The position numbers were made by a program, and so were the translations under genes. From NCBI RefSeq assembly GCF_023652955.1, contig NZ_JAKLOY010000010.1:124001-188000 (forward strand): 64,000 nucleotides of DNA, written 5' to 3'. This document shows, piece after piece, positions 14,757-23,934 of this stretch. The stretch comes from Geomonas sp. Red32. Lineage in GTDB: Bacteria; Desulfobacterota; Desulfuromonadia; Geobacterales; Geobacteraceae. A model generated the notes under the pieces. That model did no database searches. It saw only the letters and a program-made list of their open reading frames with translations, and had not been told where the DNA came from. The stretch's first letter is position 1; the number at the start of each line of letters is the position of its first letter.

Positions 14757-17210
14757 ATGACCTTGACTAACCGTAAACGAGACCTGATCTGGCTTGCCGC
14801 GCTGCTTGGCACTCTGATTTTGCTTTTCTGGAAAATCCTTTTCACCTCCCAGATCGTCCGCGCGCCCGATATCATCGCCGAGTTCTACTGGGGGGTCAAA
14901 CACTTCAAGACTATGAGTTTTCTTGACCTGTTCCGCCCCTCCATGCAAGCCGGGTGGGACTACCTCTCCAACGGCGGCGGCACCGAAGGCGGGGGAACCA
15001 TCTCACTACAGTTCCTCTTCTACCGGAACCTGTTGTTCTGGCTGCTTCCTGAACCGGCCAACACCGCCTGGTTCATGATCCTGCACCTCTTCTTCGGCGG
15101 CGCCGGCGTCTACTGCTTCTGCCGCGCCATCGGGGCCGGGCGCCTCGGCTCCTTCCTTGGCGGCCTCATCTTCGCCATCGCGCCGGAGAACGCCTCGCTG
15201 ATCAACGCAGGCCACGTGCAAAAGATCGCCACCATCAGCTTCGCCCCCTGGGCCTTCTATTTCGTGGAAAAGGCCTTCCAGACCCGTCGCTACATCTTCG
15301 CCATGACCGCCGCGGTCTGCCTTGCCTTCCAGTTCTTCAACATGCACTGGCAGGTTGCTTTCTACACCTGCCTCGGGATCGGCGTCTACGGCGTCTGCCG
15401 TTCGGCGGCCATCATCTACCAGGAGCGGAAGGAAAAGGGAACCCTCCCGAGGATCATGAGCCTCAACGCAGTCATCCTCCTCTTCTTCCTCTCCACCGTC
15501 GCCATCTCGCTCGTTCCGCTCTCCGACTGGTCCAAGGACACCACCCGCGGGGTGCAGAGCGGCTCCAACCAGGGTAAAGGCGGGCTCGACGTGGAAGAGG
15601 CGATGTCCTGGTCGCTTCCCCCGGAGGAGCTCGTTACCTTCGTCATCCCCGGCTTCTTCGGCTACTCACGCCAGGAGGGGGGCTACAACGGCACCAATAT
15701 CGACGCCTACTACTGGGGGAGGATGGTCTTCACCCAGACCACCGACTATATGGGACTTCTCCCGTGGCTGCTGGTCCCGCTGCCCCTCATCTTCAGGCGC
15801 GACAAGTACACCTGGCTCGCCACCGCCGGCGTGGTGGCCGGGATCCTCTTCTCGATGGGGAAATTCACCCCCTTCTACTGGTTCCTCTATGAGCACTTCC
15901 CGGGCATCAACCGGTTCCGCGTTCCGAAGATGATCATGTTCCTGCCGGTGATGGGGCTCGGCGTGCTGGCGGCCCGCGGGATCGATCTCCTGATCGACGA
16001 GAAGGTCCGCGCCACCGCCGCATTCCGGAGGTATGTCTATGGAGTCGTCGCCCTTCCGGTTGCGGTGGGGGCCTTGCTCGGGATCGAGACGGTGGCCCGG
16101 GGCAGCTTAATGGACGCCTTCTCCAACATGATCGGAAATCCCACCCGCTACGAGCAGGGGCCCGAACTGGTCGCACGCCGCTGGGTTAACCTGGTGAACG
16201 AGACCGGGATCGCCATGGTGGTGGCTGCCATCCATGCTGCGGTGATCTATTGGGGAGGGAAGAACAAGAAGATCCTGGCCTGGCTTCCGGTCCTGCTGCT
16301 CGTCTGCTATCTCGGCGACGTCACCCGGGTCAACCTGAAGTACCTCCTGTTGCAGCCGGTGCCGGAGCAGGGGCGCGGTGTGAAGACCCCCGCCATGGAG
16401 TACGTGGCGAAAGCGGGCAAGGAATACCGCACCCTTCCGATGGAGGGGGCCGACCCGATGTCCTACGTCAGTAACGGCATCCCCGTCATGTTCACCTCCA
16501 ACCCGGTCCAGAAGAAGCGGTGGCAGGATTTCCTCGACAACTTCAACGCGATGTCGGGCATGGCCGACATCATGAACGTCAGGTACATCGTGGAGGCAGG
16601 GGAGCAGTACGAGAAGGAGAAAGGGGTGGTCGGGGCGAAGTTCACCCCGGTCTTCAACGCTCCCGACGGGAGCGTCGTGCTCGAGAACCGTAACGTACTT
16701 CCCAAGGCTTGGCTGGCGCCGGTGGCGGTTATGGCCAACACCCCCGAAGACGCGCTCGCAGACTTGCAGAATCCTCAGTTCAACGGCCGGTCGATGGCGA
16801 TCGTGGAGTCGGCTACCCCGATCCCGCTGGCTACCCCGAGCGCTCAGGCTCCGCTCTCCGGAGGCGATGCCCGGGTTACCCGCTACGATCCGACCCAGAT
16901 CGAGGTCAACGCCGCCGTCCAGCTCAACTCGGTGCTGGTCCTGGGCGAGAAGTACTACAAGGGATGGCACGCTTACGTCGATGGCAAGAAGGCTGAGATC
17001 TACCCGGTCGACTACGTCCTGCGCGGGGTCTACCTGGCTCCGGGGCAGCACAAGGTTGAGTTCGTATTCGACCCGACGCCGTTCAAGGTCGGCAAGTACC
17101 TCACCCTTGCCTCTTTCCTCATCTTCGCCGGGGCCTTGGTGCGCGAGTTCCTGCTCCGCCGGCGCCGGACGCTGGGATGTCGGAGCTCTGCGGAGGAAGG
17201 GGCGGCATAG
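14757..17210 (+). CDS. YfhO family large membrane protein (GT-C-like)
   Basis: 817 residues. About twelve hydrophobic segments occupy the first 540 residues, starting LIWLAALLGTLILLFWKILF, followed by a roughly 250-residue extracytoplasmic domain and a final membrane segment near the C-terminus ahead of a basic RRRR-type tail. The segments APDIIAEFYWG and INAGHVQKIATISFAPWAFY, and the C-terminal YYKGWHAYVDGKK, are typical of the YfhO/DUF2298-like group. These proteins are thought to glycosylate cell-envelope polymers using lipid-linked sugars. Here it would act as the last, periplasmic step of the cluster. GC is higher than in the 6.5-10 kb stretch, more like the core genes downstream. Confidence 0.83.
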   Translation: MTLTNRKRDLIWLAALLGTLILLFWKILFTSQIVRAPDIIAEFYWGVKHFKTMSFLDLFRPSMQAGWDYLSNGGGTEGGGTISLQFLFYRNLLFWLLPEPANTAWFMILHLFFGGAGVYCFCRAIGAGRLGSFLGGLIFAIAPENASLINAGHVQKIATISFAPWAFYFVEKAFQTRRYIFAMTAAVCLAFQFFNMHWQVAFYTCLGIGVYGVCRSAAIIYQERKEKGTLPRIMSLNAVILLFFLSTVAISLVPLSDWSKDTTRGVQSGSNQGKGGLDVEEAMSWSLPPEELVTFVIPGFFGYSRQEGGYNGTNIDAYYWGRMVFTQTTDYMGLLPWLLVPLPLIFRRDKYTWLATAGVVAGILFSMGKFTPFYWFLYEHFPGINRFRVPKMIMFLPVMGLGVLAARGIDLLIDEKVRATAAFRRYVYGVVALPVAVGALLGIETVARGSLMDAFSNMIGNPTRYEQGPELVARRWVNLVNETGIAMVVAAIHAAVIYWGGKNKKILAWLPVLLLVCYLGDVTRVNLKYLLLQPVPEQGRGVKTPAMEYVAKAGKEYRTLPMEGADPMSYVSNGIPVMFTSNPVQKKRWQDFLDNFNAMSGMADIMNVRYIVEAGEQYEKEKGVVGAKFTPVFNAPDGSVVLENRNVLPKAWLAPVAVMANTPEDALADLQNPQFNGRSMAIVESATPIPLATPSAQAPLSGGDARVTRYDPTQIEVNAAVQLNSVLVLGEKYYKGWHAYVDGKKAEIYPVDYVLRGVYLAPGQHKVEFVFDPTPFKVGKYLTLASFLIFAGALVREFLLRRRRTLGCRSSAEEGAA

Positions 17211-18004
17211 TGCCCGGTAGAGTCGTGGATCCCGTCGTAGAGAGCTCGATACCTTTTTGCGCAGAGACCGAAACCCTGGACGAGTTGACCGGCTACCGGT
17301 TAAGGATTGTTCAGCCGCGTCACGGCTACCGCTTCTCGGTCGATCCGCTCCTGCTGGTCGATTTCGCGCGGCTGCGTGAGGGGGACCGGGTGGCGGACCT
17401 GGGGACCGGGTGCGGTGTCATTCCGCTATTGGTGGCCCGGAGCGAGCCGGCTGCACGGGTCACCGGGATCGAACTGCAGGAGGGGATGGCGGCCCTGGCC
17501 AGGAGAAACGTGGAGGCCAACGGTCTCGCGGACCGTATCGACATCGTCGACGGCGACGTGATCTCCCTTAAGGAGCGCTTCGCCGTTTCGAGCTTCGACC
17601 TTGTCCTCTCCAATCCGCCCTACCGCCGCCCCGGCACGGGAAAGGTAAGCCCGCGCGCCGGGCGTGATCTCGCGCGTCACGAAACCACCGCGACCCTGGC
17701 CGACTTCCTGTCGGCAGCCAAATTCCTGGTCAAGGAAAACGGCAGGATCTGTTTCATCTACCACACCTCGCGGCTTCCGGAGGTGATGGTAGAGGCGGCG
17801 CGGCAGAAGCTCGCGGTCCTGCGGTTGAGGATGGTGTACGGGACAGCGAAGATGGCGGCGCGGATGTTCCTGGTCGAGCTGATGAAGGGGCGTGCCGGCG
17901 AGTTGCAGGTGGAGCCGCCGCTCTTTGTGCGGGGAGAAGATGGAGGATACAGCGAGGAGAAGCTGAGGATCTATCGGAAAGAAACTGCAATCGAACGCGG
18001 ATGA
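17210..18004 (+). CDS. trmN6: tRNA1(Val) (adenine(37)-N6)-methyltransferase-like
   Basis: 264 residues from GTG 17210, which overlaps the preceding TAG (TAGTG) and has GGAAGGGG upstream; an ATG at 17177 would give a 34-bp overlap. Motif I is VADLGTGCGVIPLLVAR and the adenine-N6 catalytic motif NPPY is present (LSNPPYRRPGTGK). HGYRFSVDPLLLVDF at the N-terminus is the hallmark of the TrmN6/YfiC family, which methylates A37 of tRNA-Val. The last codons (AIERG and stop) are encoded by the outer part of a palindromic repeat. The gene is not connected in function to the polysaccharide genes. Confidence 0.85.
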   Translation: MPGRVVDPVVESSIPFCAETETLDELTGYRLRIVQPRHGYRFSVDPLLLVDFARLREGDRVADLGTGCGVIPLLVARSEPAARVTGIELQEGMAALARRNVEANGLADRIDIVDGDVISLKERFAVSSFDLVLSNPPYRRPGTGKVSPRAGRDLARHETTATLADFLSAAKFLVKENGRICFIYHTSRLPEVMVEAARQKLAVLRLRMVYGTAKMAARMFLVELMKGRAGELQVEPPLFVRGEDGGYSEEKLRIYRKETAIERG

Positions 18005-18114
18005 CGCGGATTTAACGGATTTACGCGGATACTACTAAAACGATTTTGCGGTTACCCCAAAGTTTTTGTGCTTGATCCGCGGAAATCCGCCCAATCCGCG
18101 TCATCCGCGTTCCA
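17994..18114. repeat. Palindromic repeat, GCGGATGACGCGGAT type
   Basis: AACGCGGATGACGCGGATT at about 17994 is mirrored by AATCCGCGTCATCCGCGTT ending near 18114. Shorter internal arms (TTTACGCGGAT and ATCCGCGGAAATCCG) lie between. The outer arm encodes the end of trmN6. The transcript could fold into a long hairpin and terminate or stabilise the convergent trmN6 and dciA messages. Confidence 0.75.
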
Positions 18115-18128
18115 AAGATTTTAATTCT

Positions 18129-18611
18129 TTACCGGTTCTCTTTATCTTTCTTGATGAGGTTCGCGAAGATCGCCTGCAGCTCGGCTGTGCCCGCCGCCTT
18201 TGCCTGCTCTTCGATCTCCTCGATCTCTTCGGCAGCCAGTTGGCGGCGCTGGCGCACGGGGGCGGGTGGCGCGGGGGCGGCCCAGTTGACGACCTTGCCG
18301 GCGCGGAAATAGAGCTCCTTTACCAGCGTGTAGCCAAGCGCGTCGTTCACCTTTAAGATGAGCTCGCGCTTGAGGAAGCTCAACTGCTGCATCCAGGGCG
18401 CGCTGTCGACGGTGACCGTGAGGGTGCCGTCGCGGAAGGCGGAAGGCTGGGCGTGGTTGGCGATGCGGCTTCCTACCGCACGCTCCCAGATCCCCCAGAT
18501 GCGCCCCTCCCGGATACGCGTCTCGGCCGGAGTCCCCTTGAGCATGGTCGAAAGGAGATCGGAGACCGCCGCCGGCCGGCGCATCCTGGGACGTTTGTCA
18601 TTCCGGCTCAA
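18129..18611 (-). CDS. DciA-like DUF721 protein (replicative helicase loader)
   Basis: About 160 residues. The DUF721 core runs VSDLLSTMLKGTPAETRIRE, then WGIWERAVGSRIANHAQPSA, TLTVTVDSAPWMQQLSFLKR and LILKVNDALG. The WxxxVGxxIAxHxxP and WxQxLxFxxxxL patterns define the family, which in bacteria lacking DnaC helps load the DnaB helicase. A charged C-terminal tail rich in Glu, Lys and Ala follows. The TTG at 18611 is preceded by AAGAGGA at a good distance; ATG 18584 is the alternative, and the longer ATG at 18665 overlaps the upstream gene too far. It overlaps the end of the upstream small membrane-protein gene by about 14 bp. Confidence 0.82.
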   Translation of the reverse strand: MSRNDKRPRMRRPAAVSDLLSTMLKGTPAETRIREGRIWGIWERAVGSRIANHAQPSAFRDGTLTVTVDSAPWMQQLSFLKRELILKVNDALGYTLVKELYFRAGKVVNWAAPAPPAPVRQRRQLAAEEIEEIEEQAKAAGTAELQAIFANLIKKDKENR

Positions 18612-18861
18612 CGGGATTCCTCTTGCGATAGAGGCGTCCGCCGAGGATCTGGCCGGTGACGGCACCGGCGAGGGTGAACGGGATGAACTGCCATCCCAGC
18701 CCCGTCTTGATCCTGGCGTAGATGATGATGGGAATCGTGATGTGGACGTAGAAGTACCAACCGAAGGAGAACTTCCGGCACCCCTGCCGCTGGAATCCCA
18801 TGGGGACGTTGATGGTGATGGCCCCGAGGACCAGGGCTGCTACTAAGAGTGCTGTATGCAT
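18598..18861 (-). CDS. Small conserved membrane protein, function unknown
   Basis: 87 residues from ATG 18861 with AGGTAACGA upstream. Three hydrophobic stretches are visible: ALLVAALVLGAITINVP, FYVHITIPIIIYARI and FIPFTLAGAVTGQILGG, followed by a basic end (RLYRKRN). The pattern suggests two to three membrane passes in the inner membrane. No family is recognised. It is translated with dciA, whose start lies inside its end. Confidence 0.65.
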   Translation of the reverse strand: MHTALLVAALVLGAITINVPMGFQRQGCRKFSFGWYFYVHITIPIIIYARIKTGLGWQFIPFTLAGAVTGQILGGRLYRKRNPVEPE

Positions 18862-19010
18862 TCGTTACCTCGCGCAGCAGATATTATGAGGTAAGCTCAC
18901 CATTGTCAATTCGGTTGTGCGGCAATACAGAGAACCTCCCTCACCCGGCCTCCGGCCATCTGAGTATTATCCACGCCGTGCGCGAAGCCGACGAAACAAA
19001 AGGAGTCGTT

Positions 19011-19274
19011 GTGGTAAAGGATGGAGATTACGTCGCCGTTTTCAACTCGGTACACCGGGTGATGGAGGCGGAGCGGCTTTTAAAGGATAAGAAACTGAAG
19101 ATCCTGGTGATTCCGGCCCCCCGCGCGCTGGCGGCGGACTGCGGTCTGGCCCTCAGGTACTCGGAGGATTTGCGCGAGGAGGTGGAGGCACTTCTGACCG
19201 CCGCCGAACTCCTCCCGCGCCATCTTTACCGGAAACAGGGTGACACTTTCGTGGAAATAGGAGCCAAAGCATGA
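19011..19274 (+). CDS. DUF3343 family protein (putative Se/S carrier-like)
   Basis: 87 residues from GTG 19011, preceded by AAAAGGAG at ideal spacing; a longer open frame upstream has no ribosome site. The sequence (YVAVFNSVHRVMEAERLLKD, then ILVIPAPRALAADCGLALRY) matches DUF3343 proteins, short proteins that usually sit beside yedF in bacteria that metabolise selenium. A cysteine occurs in AADCGLAL, the conserved position. The stop overlaps the yedF start (ATGA). It may hand sulfur or selenium to YedF; this is inference from context. Confidence 0.8.
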   Translation: MVKDGDYVAVFNSVHRVMEAERLLKDKKLKILVIPAPRALAADCGLALRYSEDLREEVEALLTAAELLPRHLYRKQGDTFVEIGAKA

Positions 19275-19849
19275 AGAGTCTGGACGTAAGGGGCATGGCC
19301 TGCCCGATGCCGGTCGTGTCGGTGAAACGGGCGCTGGAGAGCGCCGAGGGAGGGGTGCGGGTTCTGCTCGACGACGGCGCTCCCCGCGAGAATGTGACGC
19401 GCTTCGCCACCGGGCGGGGATACACCGTAACCGAGGAGGCGGTCGAGGGGGGCTTCGCCCTCGCCATCACCGGCGGAGAGCAGCAGCCGGCCGAACCGGC
19501 CGCCGCCAAGGAGGGTCCGGTCGTCATGCTGGTCGGGGCCGATCGTCTGGGAGAGGGGCCGGAGGAGCTTGGCCGTCTCCTGATGAAGAACTACATCATC
19601 ACGCTCCTGGACCTCGACAAGCTCCCGGACCGGATATTTTTCGTCAATTCCGGCGTTCTTTTGACGGTCGAGGGATCCGAGGTGCTCGAGGCTTTGGAGG
19701 CGCTCGGTAACCGCGGCGTGGAGGTCCTCTCCTGTGGCGTCTGCCTCGATTATTTCAAGAAGAGGGAGCAACTCGCGGCCGGGGCGGTCACCAACATGTT
19801 TACCATCGCCGAAAGTATGATGAAGGCCGGCAACGTGGTGAGGCTGTAA
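19271..19849 (+). CDS. yedF: YedF, sulfurtransferase-like selenium metabolism protein
   Basis: 192 residues. The N-terminal TusA-like domain (about 1-70) has DVRGMACPMPVVSVKRALES, whose CPxP cysteine is the sulfur-carrying residue of TusA proteins. The second domain (about 85-192) is DsrE/F-like (VMLVGADRLGEGPEELGRLL) and ends with LSCGVCLDYFKKRE carrying a further pair of cysteines. This two-domain arrangement defines the selenium-associated YedF group. It overlaps the DUF3343 gene by four bases, so the pair is one operon. No selenophosphate synthase or selD is in view. Confidence 0.88.
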   Translation: MKSLDVRGMACPMPVVSVKRALESAEGGVRVLLDDGAPRENVTRFATGRGYTVTEEAVEGGFALAITGGEQQPAEPAAAKEGPVVMLVGADRLGEGPEELGRLLMKNYIITLLDLDKLPDRIFFVNSGVLLTVEGSEVLEALEALGNRGVEVLSCGVCLDYFKKREQLAAGAVTNMFTIAESMMKAGNVVRL

Positions 19850-19885
19850 AGGCGAGCGTAACCTCTGATGCTCCGGATATTTTTC

Positions 19886-19915
19886 TTGACAATACCGGCT
19901 TTTTTCTACTAAATT
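19886..19915 (+). promoter_or_regulatory. Candidate sigma-70 promoter of ffh
   Basis: A perfect -35 TTGACA at 19886-19891 is followed after 18 bp by TAAATT at 19910-19915. The ffh start codon is about 95 bp downstream. The -10 is a weak match, so confidence is limited. Confidence 0.4.
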
Positions 19916-20011
19916 GACTCTCTTGCCGCGGGATACCTGCGTGCCGACACCGGCGCCCGCCCCGGTTTTGTAGATAATAACCGTTGGAAAACGGGACGTT
20001 ATAGGGTTTGC

Positions 20012-21376
20012 ATGTTCGCCACTTTATCCGATAAGCTCGACCTGGTTTTTAAGAAGCTCCGCGGCCAGGGGGTGATGACCGAGGACAACGTCAAGGATGC
20101 GCTGCGTGAAGTACGCTTGGCGCTTCTCGAGGCGGACGTCAATTTCAAGGTCGTCAAGGACTTCATCGAAAAGGTGCGGACCCGGGCGGTCGGCACCGAG
20201 GTGCTGCAGAGCCTGGCCCCCGGCCAGCAGGTCATCAAGATTGTCCACGACGAGCTCGTCGAGCTCATGGGCGGCAGCGAGGATAACTCGCTCGATCTCG
20301 CCGCCAAGCCGCCGGTCGCCATCATGATGGTCGGTCTCCAGGGCGCCGGTAAGACTACCTCCTGCGGTAAGCTGGCCCGCCACCTGAAGTCGCAGAGGAA
20401 AAAGCCGCTGCTGGTTCCCGCCGACGTTTACCGCCCGGCCGCCATCGAGCAGCTTAAAGTGCTCGGCCGTCAGCTCGCTATCGAGGTCTTCGATTCCACC
20501 GCCGACCAGAAGCCGCTCGACATCTGCCGTAACGCGACCCGCTACGCGGCCCTGAACGGGTTCGACGTGGTGATCTACGATACCGCCGGCCGTCACCAGA
20601 TCGACGACTACCTGATGAGCGAGCTGGAAGGGATCCGGGACGAGCTGGCTCCCCGCGAGATCCTCTTCGTCGCCGACGCCATGACCGGCCAGGAAGCGGT
20701 TAACGTCGCCTCCGGCTTCAACGATCGCCTCGGGATTACCGGCGTGGTGCTCACCAAGCTCGACGGCGACGCCAAGGGTGGCGCGGCGCTCTCCATCAAG
20801 GCGGTCACCGGCAAGCCGGTCAAGTTCGTCGGCCTCGGCGAGAAGATGGACGCGCTCGATGTCTTCCACGCCGACCGTCTGGTTTCCCGCATCCTCGGCA
20901 TGGGCGACGTCCTCACCCTGATCGAGAAGGCACAGGCCACCTTCGACGAGAAAGAGTCCGAGCGGCTCCAGCAGAAGATGAAGAAGAGCGGCGGGACCTT
21001 CGACCTGGAGGATTTCCGCAGCCAGCTTCAGCAGATAAAGAAGATGGGGTCGCTCGAGTCCATCATGTCGCTCATCCCCGGCATGGGTAAGGCGATGAAG
21101 CAGATGCAGGGCGCCCAGCCCTCCGAGAAGGAGCTGAAGAGGATCGAGGCCATCATCGATTCCATGACTCCCAAGGAGAGGGCCAACCCCGGGGTCATCA
21201 ACGGCAGCCGCCGGCTGAGGATAGCTAAAGGGAGCGGCACCCAGGTGCAGGAAGTGAATCAGCTTCTCAAGAGGTTCGCTGAGGCACAGCGGGTTGTGAA
21301 GCAGCTTCAGAAGATGGGCCCCAAGGGACTTCTCAAGGGGATGAAGGGAATGGGTAAGGGAATGTTACCCTTTTAA
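20012..21376 (+). CDS. ffh: Signal recognition particle protein Ffh (SRP54)
   Basis: 454 residues, normal for Ffh. The N domain is helical. The G domain carries the P-loop GLQGAGKTTSCGKLA near residue 105, VPADVYRPAA, YDTAGRHQIDD, TKLDGDAKGGAALS and GLGEKMDALDVF. The M domain from about residue 300 is methionine-rich (SIMSLIPGMGKAMKQM) and ends GMKGMGKGMLPF; it binds 4.5S RNA and signal sequences. The protein directs nascent membrane and secreted proteins to FtsY. It heads a co-directional ribosome-associated gene series. Confidence 0.97.
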   Translation: MFATLSDKLDLVFKKLRGQGVMTEDNVKDALREVRLALLEADVNFKVVKDFIEKVRTRAVGTEVLQSLAPGQQVIKIVHDELVELMGGSEDNSLDLAAKPPVAIMMVGLQGAGKTTSCGKLARHLKSQRKKPLLVPADVYRPAAIEQLKVLGRQLAIEVFDSTADQKPLDICRNATRYAALNGFDVVIYDTAGRHQIDDYLMSELEGIRDELAPREILFVADAMTGQEAVNVASGFNDRLGITGVVLTKLDGDAKGGAALSIKAVTGKPVKFVGLGEKMDALDVFHADRLVSRILGMGDVLTLIEKAQATFDEKESERLQQKMKKSGGTFDLEDFRSQLQQIKKMGSLESIMSLIPGMGKAMKQMQGAQPSEKELKRIEAIIDSMTPKERANPGVINGSRRLRIAKGSGTQVQEVNQLLKRFAEAQRVVKQLQKMGPKGLLKGMKGMGKGMLPF

Positions 21377-21490
21377 CGCATTCTCTTTGACGGCTGCTAT
21401 AAATAGAGTAGAGTTAGTTAAATCTGTATACGAGACACACACTAATACCCAATTGCGGATCTTAGATCCGAGAACACCAGGAGGAAGCAA

Positions 21491-21757
21491 ATGGCAATAA
21501 AGATCAGACTTGCACGTGCGGGCGCAAAGAAGAAACCCTTTTACCAGGTGGTGGTAGCCGACTGCCGCAGCCGTAGGGACGGACGCTTCATCGAGAACGT
21601 CGGTACCTACGACCCGAACAAAAACCCGGCTGAATACCGTCTCGAAGAAGGGAAAACTCTTGAGTGGCTCGGCAAAGGTGCCCAGCCGACCGACACTGTC
21701 AAGCAGATCCTGAAGAAAACCGGCATCTGGGAGAAATTCGTCTCTCCGGCCGCTTAA
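21491..21757 (+). CDS. rpsP: 30S ribosomal protein S16
   Basis: 88 residues, with the invariant start [32 protein letters not shown]-like [19 protein letters not shown], and [16 protein letters not shown] strong ribosome site (AGGAGGAAG) lies just upstream. The 114 bp after ffh have no gene; they include a short perfect inverted repeat around CGGATCTTAGATCCG. Confidence 0.97.
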   Translation: MAIKIRLARAGAKKKPFYQVVVADCRSRRDGRFIENVGTYDPNKNPAEYRLEEGKTLEWLGKGAQPTDTVKQILKKTGIWEKFVSPAA

Positions 21758-21808
21758 TTCTCGTTAGCTCCGGTACACCGGATATCCCACCCTACAGAGG
21801 ATAGCGCC

Positions 21809-22039
21809 ATGAAAGAGCTTGTAGAGACCATTGCCAAGGCACTTGTTGATGACCCCACCCAGGTTCGCGCAACCGAGGAGTTGGAAGAAGACACCACCGT
21901 CATCAAGCTCACCGTTGCGAAGGAAGACATGGGCCGCATCATTGGCAAGGAAGGACGTACTGCCAAGGCGATTCGCACCCTTCTCAACGCAGTCTCAACC
22001 AAGGATAACAAGAAGGCCATCCTAAAAATCGTAGAGTGA
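21809..22039 (+). CDS. khpA: KH-domain RNA-binding protein KhpA
   Basis: 76 residues, one KH domain with the GxxG loop in MGRIIGKEGRTAKAIRTLL. This is the typical size and position (between rpsP and rimM) of KhpA/YlqC. The family binds small and messenger RNAs, often as a partner of KhpB/Jag, and affects envelope growth in some bacteria. The gene lies 51 bp after rpsP and 3 bp before rimM. Confidence 0.93.
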   Translation: MKELVETIAKALVDDPTQVRATEELEEDTTVIKLTVAKEDMGRIIGKEGRTAKAIRTLLNAVSTKDNKKAILKIVE

Positions 22040-22042
22040 TAG

Positions 22043-22561
22043 ATGTCCAGTAGTAACAAGGTATTGATCGGTAAGATCCAGGCGCCGCATGGGATCAAGG
22101 GACAGTTGCGTGTCATTCCCTTTGCCGGTGATGCCTCAAGTATCTCGGAGCTTAAGAGCGTTTTCTTGAAATCGCCGGCCGGTGCCATGGAGGAATTCTC
22201 CGTGGCATCGGCCAAGTCTCACGGCCAGCGGGTGATCCTCACCCTGAAGCCTTTTGACAATATCAACCAGGTGCTGCAGCTCGTGGGGCGTGAGATCTAC
22301 GCCGACCGGGGTGCACTTCCCGAGCTTCCCTCCGACGAGTTCTACTGGTCGGACCTCCTGGGACTTACGGTAGCAACCGAGGAGGGGGAAGAGCTCGGCC
22401 AGTTGGTCGACATCATCGAGACCGGCTCCAACGACGTCTACGTGGTCAAGTATCAGGGGCGCGAGCTCCTCATCCCGGCCCTGGACGACGTCGTGGTGGC
22501 GGTCGATGTCGCCAGCGGGCGGATGACGGTCTCTCTACCCGAGGGGCTGCTCGAGCTATGA
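22043..22561 (+). CDS. rimM: Ribosome maturation factor RimM
   Basis: 172 residues. The N-terminal RimM domain begins [20 protein letters not shown]. The C-terminal PRC-barrel domain begins [20 protein letters not shown] and has [18 protein letters not shown]. It binds S19 and helps mature the 30S head. The stop overlaps the trmD ATG by four bases. Confidence 0.95.
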   Translation: MSSSNKVLIGKIQAPHGIKGQLRVIPFAGDASSISELKSVFLKSPAGAMEEFSVASAKSHGQRVILTLKPFDNINQVLQLVGREIYADRGALPELPSDEFYWSDLLGLTVATEEGEELGQLVDIIETGSNDVYVVKYQGRELLIPALDDVVVAVDVASGRMTVSLPEGLLEL

Positions 22562-23283
22562 AGTTCGACATCCTGACCCTTTTCCCCGCCATGTTTGACG
22601 GGCCGCTGACCGAGAGCATCATCAAGCGCGCCACCGAGAACGGCCTGATCGAGATCGGCCTCCACAACATCCGTGACTGGGCCCTCGACAAGCACGCCAC
22701 CGCCGACGACTCTCCCTACGGAGGGGGCGCCGGGATGGTGATGAAGGTGGAGCCCCTGGCGGGCGCCATCGAGGCGGTCAAGGAGAAGAGTCCCCGGTCG
22801 AAGGTGATCCTGACCACCCCGGCGGGACGTCCTTTCTCCCATCAGGTGGCCGAAGGGCTCTCCCGCGAGGAAGGGCTCATCATCATCTGCGGACGCTACG
22901 AAGGGGTCGACGAGCGGGTACGCACCCTGTTCGTCGATGACGAGATTTCCCTTGGCGATTTCGTGCTGACCGGCGGAGAGATCGCCGCCATGGTCATCGT
23001 CGACGCCGTTTCCAGACTGGTCCCCGGAGTGTTGGGGCACGACGATTCGGCCCAGTACGACTCTTTTGCCGACGGGCTTTTGGAATACCCGCAGTACACG
23101 AGGCCCCCCGAATTCAGGGGCGAGAAGGTTCCCGACATCCTTCTTTCCGGCAACCATGCCGGGATCGCCAAGTGGCGCAGGAAGGAGCAGTTCCGGAGAA
23201 CGCTCGCCTCCCGGCCCGAGCTCCTCGAGAACATCGAGTTGAGCAAGGCCGACAAAAAGTTGCTGGCCGAGGTACAGAAATGA
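22558..23283 (+). CDS. trmD: tRNA (guanine37-N1)-methyltransferase TrmD
   Basis: 241 residues. [20 protein letters not shown] opens the SPOUT domain. The trefoil-knot SAM site includes [15 protein letters not shown] and [40 protein letters not shown]-like residues follow ([28 protein letters not shown]). It adds m1G37 to tRNAs reading CNN codons, which prevents frameshifts. It overlaps rimM and the next gene by four bases each. Confidence 0.97.
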   Translation: MKFDILTLFPAMFDGPLTESIIKRATENGLIEIGLHNIRDWALDKHATADDSPYGGGAGMVMKVEPLAGAIEAVKEKSPRSKVILTTPAGRPFSHQVAEGLSREEGLIIICGRYEGVDERVRTLFVDDEISLGDFVLTGGEIAAMVIVDAVSRLVPGVLGHDDSAQYDSFADGLLEYPQYTRPPEFRGEKVPDILLSGNHAGIAKWRRKEQFRRTLASRPELLENIELSKADKKLLAEVQK

Positions 23284-23849
23284 GCTTGGCCGGTAATTTC
23301 AGCATCGCCCTGATCCACTACCCGGTGTACGACAAGAACCGGGACATCGTGGCCACCGCGGTCACCAACCTGGACGTCCACGACATAGCCAGGAGCGCAC
23401 GCACCTACGGGTTATCGCGCTACTACGTCGTGACCCCGGTGGAGGATCAACGGAACCTGGTCGAGAAGATCAGGACTCACTGGCTGGAAGGTTGGGGTTC
23501 GACCTACAACCCGAAACGGAAGATGGCGCTGGAGCTTTTGCAGACTGAAAAGAGTCTGGCCGATGCCGTCGCCGATATCGAGAAACGTACCGGAAAGCGT
23601 CCCAAGGTCGTGGTAACCGGCGCCGCGGGTCGGCCAAACAGCGTCACCTTCGCAGAACTGAAGGGGCTGATGGAGTCGAACCCGGAGGAGCCTTTTTTGC
23701 TGTTGCTCGGGACCGGGTGGGGGCTGACTGAGCAGGTATTCAACGCCAGCGACTACGTGCTGGAGCCGATCAGTGCGGGTGGGGATTACAACCATCTGTC
23801 GGTCAGGTCAGCCGCCGCGATTATGCTGGATAGGCTTTTCGGAAGGTAA
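23280..23849 (+). CDS. SPOUT-type RNA methyltransferase of the trmD operon
   Basis: 189 residues from ATG 23280, overlapping the trmD stop (ATGA). The sequence begins [20 protein letters not shown], then [20 protein letters not shown] and [18 protein letters not shown]. The C-terminal knot region is [20 protein letters not shown] and [20 protein letters not shown]. It belongs to the Methyltrn_RNA_4 group of putative SAM-dependent RNA methyltransferases commonly found between trmD and rplS. Its RNA target is not known to me. Confidence 0.85.
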   Translation: MSLAGNFSIALIHYPVYDKNRDIVATAVTNLDVHDIARSARTYGLSRYYVVTPVEDQRNLVEKIRTHWLEGWGSTYNPKRKMALELLQTEKSLADAVADIEKRTGKRPKVVVTGAAGRPNSVTFAELKGLMESNPEEPFLLLLGTGWGLTEQVFNASDYVLEPISAGGDYNHLSVRSAAAIMLDRLFGR

Positions 23850-23934
23850 AGTTTTAAGAGAAAACGAAGCCGGCTTTTTGCCAATAACATCAACTTGTAA
23901 GTCTAGAGGTTCCAGATAAGGGAGGAAGTGCAAC

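Noticed and set aside
18849-19010. Longer N-terminus for the DUF3343 protein
   Set aside because: The upstream part overlaps the divergent gene start and has no ribosome site, while GTG 19011 has a strong one and gives the family length.
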